Source: Stropharia rugosoannulata
Taxonomy: Eukaryota > Basidiomycota > Agaricomycetes > Agaricales > Strophariaceae
NCBI GenBank assembly: GCA_028532985.1
Contig: JANCIK010000010.1
Location: forward strand, 1,922,001-1,986,000
Direction of reading: 5' to 3'
Length of the DNA: 64,000 nucleotides
A program made the position numbers and the translations under genes. Below are positions 23,809 to 34,716 of this stretch, one piece after another. The notes beneath the pieces are model-generated. The model was not told where the DNA came from, searched no databases, and was given only the letters and a program-made list of their open reading frames with translations. Every line of letters starts with the position of its first letter. The stretch's first letter is position 1.

Positions 23809-25488
23809 TTACTTCTTCCTTAGCTTAGGCTTAGGGAATTCCACAGGAGCAGACAAGACTGCCCTTTTCTCATCAGCTGAAGCATCTGACTGACCCAGTC
23901 TCGCACGTTCCCGTTCACTGAGCTTGGTGATTTTACATCCTGAACACCATTTTTGAGTTGGCTACCCTCATAAAAAGAAACAAAATATCATACCCAATGA
24001 TCTGAAGAGCTGATTGGCCCTGAGATGTTAATTTAGCGAAGTGTTCATGTATACAGAGAGTAACACGGTGCACATACTCGGTAACCGCCATACTCAAATC
24101 ATGTGCAATGACCGTTGTATTTGAAGCGAAGTCGTCGAGTTTGAGGCATAGGGCAAATATGTGGGTTAATAGACTTGTTTTAGTTGCCGAAGTTGCCTGA
24201 TAGCTGATGCAAAAATCAGACGACCGTGCCGGTTGGAGAGTAAAAATTAAAGGAAATACCTTAAAGAACCTCTGGCAGTCTCCGTAAAGCGGGCAAGTAG
24301 ACTATCGACAACAATACTGGGCATGCCGTTAAGTCGCTCGTACATTTTATCCTTCTCAATTGTTTTTGAAAAGCATGCCTGCCTGAAAGCAAGCATTGCT
24401 GAAATGTAAATCAATATTTTACTGGAATAGATCCATTAGTAGAGTAAAAAAAAGGCATGTTACCATCTTGACTCACAGGTTCTTTTTCTTAGATTTTGAA
24501 GTAGAATCAGCGATGGCCCTAAGATGGTCTTCAATCCATCTAGACTTGCGATAAGGAAGCAGAGCAAGCCTGTCCCTGTGAGTTTCTGCCAAATCAAAGG
24601 GACTAACGACGAGAGCTTTCCACTCCGCTTCCGGTATAATATCATGTAGCGGGTAGACTTCGGCTGGATCGGTCGCCGTAGTAGAAAAAGGTGGTATGAG
24701 CCTGTTCTTATCTAAGGCGTCCTTCGCCTCCTCTTAAAATAACGGGTGATTTAGCATCGCCTCTTCAACAGATGGGGTTGACTACATACCGGTGGAGAGA
24801 AGACCCACGGCGCCCTTGTCAATACTATCCATAACATAATCCATGACGCCTTCCATAGCACTAACGTCGATGCGATTGCGTTCTTGAGCACGAATATTGG
24901 CCTTCTGTTTCTTCGTTCCAAAGGTTTCGCCCAAGGTCGTCTTTGCCTCGAGGTACTGCAATTTTGATGGTGCTGGGGCACTCGGTATGGACTTCAAAGC
25001 TTTGACGGTATGACTTAATACATGAGGACTTTTCGACGTTGGAAGCATAGAGATGGTGCCCGTTCGGGTGTTATGTACAGCAACAATATACCTAGAACAC
25101 TCATGTCAGGGTGGCCGATGGATAGTAGGCCACGAAGACGCACCGACAGCCTGATTCTGCCACACTTTTTGTGATTTCATGGTTGGATACGAGCTCTATG
25201 CTGGAAGTCTCTCCAACCACCAAAAGATCTTGTTCGTCCCCGATCGGGTCTGTTTTCGATTTTTTGCGCGCGTAGCATTTGAAAGCAGTGGAGGACGGTG
25301 GTTGTATGGCCGGATAGCTCACTAATGGCGTGCAGGTTAAAAGCAGGTTACTTGTATCCACAGACACAGTACTCACCAAGAAGGGGCCCTACTTTGCCTG
25401 TCGCAGAGGTGGAGACCTCAAAACGGGCAGTCGGCTCAGACACCGCTTCGCGTTTCCTCTTTTTAGTTGTATTCTTTACCGACGACAT
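23809..25488 (-). CDS. RPA49: DNA-directed RNA polymerase I subunit A49
   Basis: Homologue of yeast Rpa49 / human PAF53, the Pol I subunit that with A34.5 forms a TFIIF-like heterodimer and aids initiation and elongation on rDNA in the nucleolus. ATG at 25488 gives a basic N-terminus MSSVKNTTKKRKREA, then the dimerisation-module region (FKCYARKKSKTDPIGDEQDLLVVGETSSIELVSNHE, VAVHNTRTGTISMLPTSKSPHVLSHTVKALKS). Next comes LGETFGTKKQKANIRAQERNRIDVSAMEGVMDYVMDSI, then DIIPEAEWKALVVSPF. The C-terminal winged-helix half includes ERLNGMPSIVVDSLLARFTE and LLTHIFALCLKLDDFA. Ends EFPKPKLRKK, stop at 23809-23811. Divergent from SET2 with a 334-bp gap, so the two genes may share regulatory DNA. Confidence 0.88.
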
Positions 25489-25822
25489 AATTTATCGGTC
25501 TTGATTCCTTTTTGTAGCCCGGGATGTGGGTGTTATGAGAGGCGGGGCATGGAACGGAGATGGTGGCCGGAGACAAGCAGTGTGATCACTTTTTCCATTC
25601 CAACCGGGTTTGTTACTTGTACCACCACTATAAGCGCGCATGCCGCTGCTTCCGTCTCAATTCCCGCATACTCATACGCAGCTATAGTACTAACTTCTGA
25701 TAGGGAATCTGTGACGCTCTGGTGGGCACCATTGTCCTCCTTGTCGTTTTGCGTCCTCAATTTGTGCCTGCAGACAAGCACTCTGGGTCACCAGTTCATT
25801 TCACAACATTTATACAAAAGCC
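25489..25822. promoter_or_regulatory. Divergent intergenic promoter region, RPA49/SET2
   Basis: 334 bp separate the two start codons, which point away from each other. No clear TATA box or other element was recognised; the assignment rests on gene arrangement only. Confidence 0.5.
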
Positions 25823-28800
25823 ATGACCGACATATACTCCAGGCTCAGACCTGCAAGGAGCCAAAATGCATCCCTGAAATCTAGTCTGAGCAATATGGAT
25901 AGTGTTGATCTGTCGGCAGCGCCCATGGCCCAAGATGTTGCCCTACCTGCGACTCCCTCGCTTTCTCTCGCCATCACAACAGCCACGCCTATGGACGCAC
26001 CAGTGAAGTCGGAACCTAACCTCAAGCTCGAAGACGACGCTTCGCCGTCTCAGTCGCCCACACTAGTATCCGATGTCGCAGCACAAAACTTCAAACCATC
26101 ATGTTCGCCGAAGGAAACACCGTTTGTCCCGGATGGCACTCCGTCTTCATCACCGACCCCTCCTCCTCGAGCAGCACCCAAAACGTCTCGGAAGGGTGCG
26201 CCATTACCCGTACAGCTCATAGGGGACCTTTCCATTGCTAGAGAAGAAGCTGTGAGAACATTTAATGAGATTCATGACAACAACTATCAGTACAAGTCCC
26301 TGGGTCGCTCCAGAGAGCTGCTTGAGAGTATGACTTGTGACTGTATTTATGAGCATGGTTCGTACCCATTCTCTGTGCTCTCCACTCTATTCGTAGAAGT
26401 AGCTCAGACCGTGATACCCATAAAGTGGTCTGCTAGATACTGTAACATAACTAACTGTCTTACGTATCCACAGGTGTTGACAGCGCAGACGTAGCATGTG
26501 GGCCGTACTCGGACTGCATCAACAGACTGACTCAGGTTGAATGCCTGGAGGACGACTGTCGCTGTCGGAAATATTGTCAAAATCAGAGGTACCTGAGATT
26601 CCTTTTTTTCTGTAGACAAGCTCGATAACCCGCGTACAGGTTCCAGCGCAAAGAATATGCCAATATCGAAATAGTTCTCACAGAGAAGAAGGGCTACGGG
26701 CTACGGGCTGAGGAGGATTTACCGAAGTTGGTGTGTTTCCCTCTCACTTCGGTATCCCTCTGACACATCCATGCAGGGACACCTTCATATACGAGTATGT
26801 CGGTGACGTAGTCAACCCCGTTTCATTCAAGAAACGTATGCGTGAATACGCAGAAGAGGGAATACGACACTTTTACTTCATGATGCTGCAGAAGGACGAG
26901 GTAAGTCTCACATTACTCTGCGAATTAATTCTAGGAAGCCCATTTTTCGTAGTTTATCGATGCTACGAAATCCGGTGGTATTGGACGTTTTGCCAACCAC
27001 AGTTGCAATCCAAATTGTTATGTCGCGAAGTGGACGATAGGTAATCATGTTCGTATGGGGATCTTTGCAAAGCGGAATATCCAGAAGCACGAGGAACTAA
27101 CATTTAACTACAATGTTGATCGTTACGGGTCAGTCGTGATCTCCCCTCTTTCTTTCATTTCTTTAAAGTGCTGCATAGTCATCAAGCACAAGAATGCTTC
27201 TGCGGCGAACCCATGTGTGTAGGATATATCGGAGGAAAGACTCAAACGGACATTGCAACTATGGATGATCTATACCTTGATGCCCTTGGAATAACGGACG
27301 AAGACGATCTTATGGAGCTAAAAGGCACTAAGAAGAAGAAAGGGAAGAAGATTGATGATCCTGACTTTATGGTCAGTCCTTCCACAGTAGTGACATGCAC
27401 CCAGCTTATATAATCATCACCATTACAGCCTGTCGTAAAATCTATCACAGAGAAGGAGGTGCCTAAAGTTATTCAGGCTGTCATGCAGACAACAAGTCGC
27501 AAGGTTCTTTCCAAGTTGCTCACTAGGATCAAGGTTAGTTCCTCCTTCCTTGATTGTTTTTCCTGCTATACCATTGACTGTCTAAATCGAATAGATCACC
27601 GACGATCAGGCCGCACTTCGTCAAATCATGCGGTTACGTGGATACAGTCTAATGACATGCGTTTTGCAAGATTGGCACACCGACTTGGAGCTAGTGGCAC
27701 TGGTGTGTTTGGGTACTCCTATATGTATCTTGATTCGAGTCTAACGGGTGCTTGTAAGGCTCTTGAGTGTATGAAGACCTGGCCGTTGTTGAACCGTAAC
27801 AAGGTCCAAGATTCCAAAGTCCATGTACCTGTTGAGGCATGTGCTACGCTCGAAGACGAAACGGTAAAAACGTTGGCACAATCTGTAAGTGATCGTTAGT
27901 CGCGTTTGTCATAGGTGTCTAAACGAATATAGTTGCTGGACCATTGGGCAACGCTTCCTACATACAATCGAATACCAAAGCGGGCTGTCACGGTAAGCAA
28001 GTTTGAATCCATCTTATTAAAGTACATCCTCACTAGTTTTATGTCCGCATAGGATACTGAGCGGATTGATGTCAGCACTCCAATAGCAGCCATCGACGAT
28101 CCACGGGTGCGAGCACCTCCGCTCATCGACCTAGAAGAGGAAAACCGACGGAAGCAACGCCGAACAAATGGGTCATATAGTGGACCAATTCACAAGGTCA
28201 ATCCAGAGGGCGTCCTTGCGTTCGCTTTGGAAAGGGAAAGAATGGCCCTGGAAAGAGAAAGGCTCAACTTAGAGAGACAAGAAAAGGAGAGGGCTGAAGA
28301 GAAGCTGAAGCGCATCCAGGAACAGCTGGAATTTTTGGCACAGCAGAAGGCACAGGATGCGTCCGCAAAGGCGATCATTGCCCAAGTCGCTGCTGCAGCT
28401 GCTGCAGAGGAGGCGACGTTGGCGGCTGCTGCTGCGGAAGCGAAGAAGAAATTGGAGCAGTCGGCGGAGAGGATCGAAAGTTCGAAAGACCGCGCGGCAC
28501 GAAAGAAAACGATTTCGCCGGAGGAGAAAGAGAAAAACAAAGAGAAAAGGCTGATGAAACTCGTTGGAGCGGTGGTCGTAAAATGCATGTCTAAACACTC
28601 AAAGCAGTTTGACCGTGAATCATTCAAGAAGCATGCGAAGGAGGTGAGAAAAGCTGGTGTTGTTGATTAATTAGAGGTACTGACAGTTATTATAGCTGAC
28701 ACAAATCATATCCGACAAGGAAAAGAAGTCGTCGAGCTACCGCGATAACAAACTCGAAGGCCTTTCAGAGGAGAAAGAGGTCAAGATAAAGAAGTTCGCT

Positions 28801-29199
28801 AAGGATTACATCGTCAAAGTTATCCGTAAGATGGAGAAGTCGAAACGACCACAAGGCTCGACATCCCTGTCAGCCTCTACGGCGAACAACACCCCCTCAA
28901 CTTCAATGACGACGCCTAACTCTAACGATGGCGGCGATAGTAGGCATCCAGATACTGCAATGTCGGTCGAGGAGGCAATGGGGATGGGTCTGCACGAGTC
29001 GGATAGTGAAGCAGGAGATGATGAGGTCACCGACGGTGCGGAGGACAGACTACTAACTAATAACTCAGCTGCTATGCTGCCACCGAAGCTACCCTCACGG
29101 ACGCTTGAGCACTTCAGGGAAGACGACTCAATGGAGGTTGATGACGTTCATGCGGTGTCGGTGGACCCACGTCGGCGGCACTACACAGATATTCATTGA
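25823..29199 (+). CDS. SET2: Histone H3 lysine-36 methyltransferase Set2
   Basis: Chromatin enzyme that travels with elongating RNA polymerase II and methylates H3K36. ATG at 25823 ([14 protein letters not shown]) opens a Ser/Pro-rich leader. The AWS domain follows with its cysteines ([10 protein letters not shown]...[33 protein letters not shown]), then SET ([62 protein letters not shown]) and post-SET ([15 protein letters not shown]). A central helical region of TFIIS-N-like type follows ([30 protein letters not shown]). A charged coiled coil with an Ala-rich core spans about 28200-28550. The SRI-type domain ([52 protein letters not shown]) sits near the end. Stop at 29199. I could not see a WW domain between the central region and the coiled coil; some fungal Set2 proteins have one. 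Confidence 0.93.
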
Positions 29200-29503
29200 T
29201 TGGCCGATCTCACTTGTACTGTACTCTTTTACTTATATAATTTAACAAGCTGTGGACATAGTATGCTATCCGTCTTACTTTACATGCAACTTTTTCTTTT
29301 TCGTCTTGGCTTGCGCAGAGTGCGTTAAACTTGTAAGAGCGTGGATGGGTCAAAAATACAAAATAATAATATCGTGAAAACATATACAATGAAGTTTAAC
29401 ATATCAAATATAAGTACAGATGCGATTATATGTGGTTTAGGCTAGGTGTGAGTATAAATAAGTTTGTATATGCAACAAATGTCCATCCCTGCTAACCAGA
29501 GGT
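29200..29503. other. Convergent 3' intergenic, SET2 and Lys/Ser-rich gene
   Basis: 304 bp, AT-rich, between two stop codons that face each other. Nothing beyond expected 3' UTR sequence was recognised. Confidence 0.5.
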
Positions 29504-31592
29504 TCATGAGAGAAAATCAATCGGATCTGGTTCATTATCGACTTCAAGAGGTTGGGATTGCAACACCTTCAGGCGCTGTAGGACGCTTCTGGGAGGACCT
29601 CTTCTAGGAGGTACCTACTTCTCTGGTTAGAAAATGCTTCGAATGCATTCAACTATGATATCTTACCGAAGTGCCGGAAGCAGAGATATCACTGTTTGCC
29701 AGGGCAGAAAATGAGAATAGGTATGGCAGTCCAAACATCATTGCGCTTACCTATGCTTCGATGCCCCCTTAGCCGCTTTCGCTTTGCTCGGAGGTTTCTT
29801 CGTCACTTTAGCTGGACCTTTCTGCTTAGAAGATGCCTTTTTGGCTTGCGCGGTTGATTCGAGCTTGCTGGCCTTTGCTCGACTTGGCGCCTCCTTTCTC
29901 CGTTTTGTAGGCTTCACTTCCTCCAAAGTGTCTTCTTCCTGTTCGCGAGTTCTTTTCCTGCTTGTAGGCACGTTTTCAGAAGCCACCCGTTTTGCTCGGG
30001 GCTTCGTGCTTGTCTTTTCAGCAGGGTCATCATGAATACGCCTTGATGACTTCACTGCAGCTGAACGAGGCTCGGCCTCGTGCTTGTCATTAGTAGGTCG
30101 TTTACTCGATTTAATGACACTCGTCTTGCTTCGAGATGATGAAGGGTCAGACGGCTGCGAAGGGACCGATTGTTGCGCCGCAGGCGGCAGAGACTCTACC
30201 TCCATGCTCTTGTTTTTCGTTTTACTTCCTTTTGTTTTTGTTTTTGTAGTTGGTTCACTGTCATTTCCTGCCTGACCGCGAATGACCTTTACTCGTTTTG
30301 CTGGAGATGTCGGAGGGGGATCACCTTCCTCTTCAGCTTGAGCTGGGCGTTTTTTCAATTTGGAAACCTCTTCCTTCTTGGATACTTTCTGCGAAAGTGC
30401 AGAATGGGTAGATGGGGATTCAACCTGACCTGGAGGATTTTCGTCCGCTTCTTCATCCTCTTCGATGATATCAGTGAGCTTGCTGGGACCTGTTTGGGGT
30501 GGTTCCCTGATCAGCTTTTTAAGAGCAGGTTTGGAGGTAGAAGAAGTTGATGCACGGGCCTTGGCCCTAGGTTTTGCTACTTTCGGAACGTATTCGTCCT
30601 CTGATGCACCTGAATATAAATCTGATGTTTTCCGTCGTGAACGTGCGGGTTTCTTATTGGCAGCTTTAAGCGACGTGGACGCAGAGGCGACAGGTATTTG
30701 ATGTGCTTGGGGTATACTGACAGCTTCTCCACCCGAGGTTCCTGTTAATAATCCATCAGATATATACATAACCAAAGTAATCTAATGAATGACCTTTGCT
30801 TTTAGATTTTGCCGATAGTGCTCGATGTACCGACGTACTTGAGCTATCCTTCCCTTTAGCCTTTGAAGCTTTGACTTCAACTTCGGTCTCTCTTTCTGCT
30901 ATCTCCGGCAATAGCTTGGAAGTACTGCTTTTCCTCTTTGACTGTGCCTTGTGCCTCCTTGGTTCATTCTCTGTTACCAGGTGCCCGATTTCGCCGTGTC
31001 TCAAAGACTTCCTAGGCGTCCTCGCGCCTGTTCCTGATGAACACAACTTCGTGATATATCTAGACATATGATTTCAATGCGTACCTTTTGCCTTTGCTTG
31101 CGCTACACCGGCTATGGCTTTCATTTAGGACTCAGACACACAAGAATAGCTGTCCTTGAGATGCTCACCAGTCATATTTTCTTCTCCAGAACCATGCATA
31201 GACTTTCGCCCTTTTTTTTGTGGACTCTGCGACGCCTTTCTTGCCGGCGCTTTTTGCTTCGTTGGCGAAGAGATTCTCCGAAGTTTTGTAGGCTGTGTGC
31301 CCTTTTGCAGATGAGTTGAAGGCGACGCAGTAACACTGCGTTGACGGTTCAAAGGTGGAGCCTTGCCCAAGAGAATATCAGCCAGAGTGCTTCGATTTGA
31401 GGGAACGAATATGCTAATGATTTAGGACTGTAAGATCGCGTTTTATATGCTGTACTAGCTACACAAATGAGCTCACCCGCCTCTATCCCGGAACCTTGCC
31501 TGGGAGCGCTGCTGCCGTTGCGCTCTACTTTCCTCCACATTCAAGGGAGTGGCTAGAACCGTTCTCTGCTTTGGAACCGCGTCTGAAACCAT
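29504..31592 (-). CDS. Lysine/serine-rich, probably nuclear, protein of unknown function
   Basis: Not recognised. ATG at 31592 gives MVSDAVPKQRTVLATPLNVEESRAQRQQRSQARFRDRGG, spliced to IFVPSNRSTLADILLGKAPPLNRQRS, the only non-repetitive stretch. The remaining ~550 residues are basic and low-complexity, with many KKR/KRxK clusters (TSPAKRVKV, TSRKRTRE, KPTKRRKEAPSRAK) that look like nuclear localisation signals, and one acidic block (DIIEEDEEADENPPG). The last exon ends QRLKVLQSQPLEVDNEPDPIDFLS, stop TGA at 29504. Composition suggests a disordered chromatin or nucleolar protein, but that is inference only. Introns join the exons near 31.45, 31.1, 30.75 and 29.7 kb. Confidence 0.65.
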
Positions 31593-32622
31593 ATTAGGGG
31601 CAGAGTAGGTTCAAAGATCCGCACACAGCAGCCAAATATGTAGCAGGCCAATGTAACGAACAGGAGAAAGTGAAATCGTGGAGAGCAAAACCATTATGCT
31701 TAGTAGCGCCGGACCGGCGTGGTATGGGGCACGCTCACGTGGTCGCGACGCGATGCATTTGTTTGTATAAGTGTCAATATTTATATTAGCCGACTACATT
31801 GTGGCTGTGCTTCTGTATATCGTGCTTCTGTTATTCCTACGCTCCTGCTTAATAATAATTCTCTGTATCAGCATCTTGCCATTGATTTCAACTCAGTTTC
31901 TTCTATAAAAACTGTAAGCTGGGCCTTACATCATGGTGACATTCAGACACTTCAAGAGGCTATGACCCTTGCAATTCTCTGTTCGAGCCTGACTTCCAGA
32001 ACTTGCCGATCTGAATAAAGACACCATGACGTAGGCTACTTTTTATGCGCATATACTCATCCCCTTTGGATTATGAAAAGAAAAAGACTAGTCGTTTGTG
32101 GTCTAAAAGGTACCATGTTCACTCAAACTTTGAAGTAACTAATTCAATTTGCGCCGCCAATGAATTGACAGGCGGTAGTTGAAGTCAGGCTGGACGACCA
32201 TCATTGAGTGCGTCTCTTCAGGATGGGGGCCCTTATGTAAATCCAGCACTATTTTTATTTGATTGCACTTGTCAGGATGGTATCCGTAGTACAAAGCCCA
32301 ATACATGGCTTTGCTCAAGCTTTACTGTAAATATGTAGATGATATTTTGCTATTTGTGCGCAAGCTAATCATATATTCTTGCGTTCAGTGCTCACACATA
32401 CATTTTAAAGGTCTCTGGCGATTCTCTGCTCTCCGCTGGAGGGGCATATCCCTCAGCCAGCTATATTTATGAATATTGTGCTTTGATTTTGCTGATATTT
32501 GCGCATAGTACGGACGGACCTTTTAGATGAGCTAAGCAACTTGTAAGCAACGCAACATCCAAGCGACATCATTGGATTGCATTTACAACCATGATCTATG
32601 CAACGATGACTTCGACAGAAGC
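31593..32622. other. Divergent intergenic region
   Basis: About 1 kb between the Lys/Ser-rich gene start and the DUF1365 start. Short reading frames only; no exon with splice-supported coding character, RNA gene or repeat was recognised. Confidence 0.5.
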
Positions 32623-34338
32623 ATGTATCTAGGACTCTTCGACTACCTTGCTTTGGTGCTCTGTGTGTTGCTCCTACTGCATTACTGTTTCAGTTCGAAA
32701 CAGGAAGGGCGCAAAACCAAACCGAGATCGAGTCATCAAGGCTATATTTTGCACAATCAGGTTACACATGCACGCCTGCTTCCAGAAAAATCAGCACATT
32801 CCTTCACGTATCCGACGATCTCCCTGCTCGTCTCTCTTTCTGCTTTGGAACGAGGCCAACTGGATCTGGCCAGAGGATGGATATTTGGTTACGGAGATGC
32901 TTTGGGCAGATTAACTGGCTTGCGGTCGGCTCCTTATCTCGCTAGGGGCTTTGAACATATCACCGACAAGTTGCAACAAGTTCTCGAATACCGCGGTCTA
33001 TCTGCAACGAATCTGCAAGACGCATGGATGATGACCATGCCTAGCTTTGTTGGGTTTGAGGGTATCAACCCATTGACTGTTTATTTCTGCTACAACATAT
33101 CTGGAAAACTATGGCTTACCGTATTAGAGGTATGTCACATCTATACATTACAGTGAATGCGATTTAATTCCCTTCCCTTTAGATCCACAATACTTTCGGA
33201 GAGAGCCACGTTCATGTCTTAGAGGTTGGCCTGAATGAAAATGTCCCTCCTTCTAAAGGGTTTGGCTTCGATTGAGTATTCAAATCTGAGTTCTAACATC
33301 CCCGATAGTTATGACCACGAATGGACTTTTAAACGCGAATTTCATGTTTCACCTTTCAATGATCGCTCTGGCTTTTATACGGTGTCCATTAAATCTCCAA
33401 CGCATTCTCCAATGGCTCACATAGACTCAACCTCTCCTCCCAAGCCTTCTGTACGGGTGTACCAATATATTTCTTCAGCAGAAGATGGAACGCAGCGCGG
33501 TGCTCTGAAACTCACCGCCCTTTTGCGGCCAACTGAGGCAACACCATTGACAACATCATCTTGGCTCTATGCTCTTGCACGAGCACCCCTGGCTCTTCTT
33601 CTGACATTTCCACGTATACTCTACGTTGCATGGATTTTGCATTACAAGAAGCGGTTGGATGTATTTTTGAGGCCCGACCCGCTCCCCGGCTCTGCAGATT
33701 GGATCGACAAGCAGCGAGCAGGTGGTGTCAAATGGCTGGAGGAAGGTGTTATCGAAACTTACGCTCGTAGACGCGTCGAAGCGTTTCTTAGCCGCCGGTC
33801 CCTAGAAACAAATACGAAAGTCACTCTTGTTTCAGCAGACCCTCTTGCTCCTGTAGCAACATTTTCCCCTAGCTCCGCGATATCGAAGCATCTGAAGATA
33901 TACTACACATCATCTAGGTTCTTCAGCATCATGTTCTTGACGCCATCTGCTGAACACTGCTTTCTTGTGGGATGCACGACAGAGAAACTTTTTCAGGTTT
34001 CTGATAAAAACCTTTTTTTGTCCATATTTTGTGCCTCTTCCGACTCTCGCCAGGATTCACATTGGTTGCAGCGTCTGCGATGCAATGGTATCCCTCAGAC
34101 TCTTGGTCTATCCATCCCGACCACCCACTTTCTAGATGATCACTCGTTATTGGCAGCGGCGTTCATCATAAAGACATCCCACTTGCTGGACAGCATCGAA
34201 AGATCCGTATTCAGCCTTGCTCGAGCGAGAATAGTTGAAGGCGGGGAACCTTGGAAGCAGTGGGAAAGGGCTGTTGCAGACAAGTCAGGTGAATCAACAC
34301 TCATATCAAGGCCACTTGGAAGCGTCCGGCGAGACTGA
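32623..34338 (+). CDS. DUF1365 family protein with N-terminal membrane segment
   Basis: Member of the DUF1365 family (PF07103), found in bacteria and fungi; biochemical role unknown, often near lipid-modifying genes elsewhere. Start chosen at the ATG at 32623 (MYLGLFDYLALVLCVLLLLHYCF), which gives an immediate hydrophobic anchor. Family features: VTHARLLPEKSAHSFTYPTISLLVSL (the HAR...P..H.F.Y block), ARGFEHITDKLQQVLEYRGL, GFEGINPLTVYFCYN and LTVLEIHNTFGESHVHVLE across an intron. A second intron (53 nt) joins PPSKG to YDHEWTFKREFHVSPFNDRSGFY. An in-frame 57-nt stretch near 33997-34053 has GT-AG ends and may be a third intron, so the exact protein there is uncertain. Ends PLGSVRRD, stop at 34338. 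No lipid-biosynthesis genes adjoin it here. Confidence 0.82.
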
Positions 34339-34716
34339 TAAAGTAGTCAGCTACAATGAATTTGACTTGGACTGGTTCGTTCCTGACTGATATTAGGGTG
34401 GCGGACTCGTCCAGATATGTACTCAAGCTCGAGAATTATGACCTTAAGATTTGATCAATTTTTTCATCTGTTGCTGCGCTATTACCATTACCATGTCAAA
34501 GTCGATGTCGTACCGCCTCCTCTGATAATTGGTGATGTCATTTCGATTTGCGTAGTCAACATGAAAGCAGGTGCAAGTATTCTTTCGGAGGCTTTTCCTC
34601 ATTGGTCTATTATAATCTATTTCCATAAATAGCTTTTCATGCGTAACTGATCTGCCGAGCGAATTAAACGCCGTCTCTTGTATTCAAACATCCATGTAGG
34701 CAAAGCATTCGTGCCC
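34339..34716. other. Intergenic, upstream of MOV10/SDE3-like helicase
   Basis: 378 bp between the DUF1365 stop and the helicase ATG. No feature recognised; expected to hold the helicase promoter and 5' UTR. Confidence 0.45.

Noticed and set aside
28190..28627. Minus-strand 145-residue Ser/Phe-rich frame
   Set aside because: It is antisense to the Set2 coiled coil, a codon-composition shadow.
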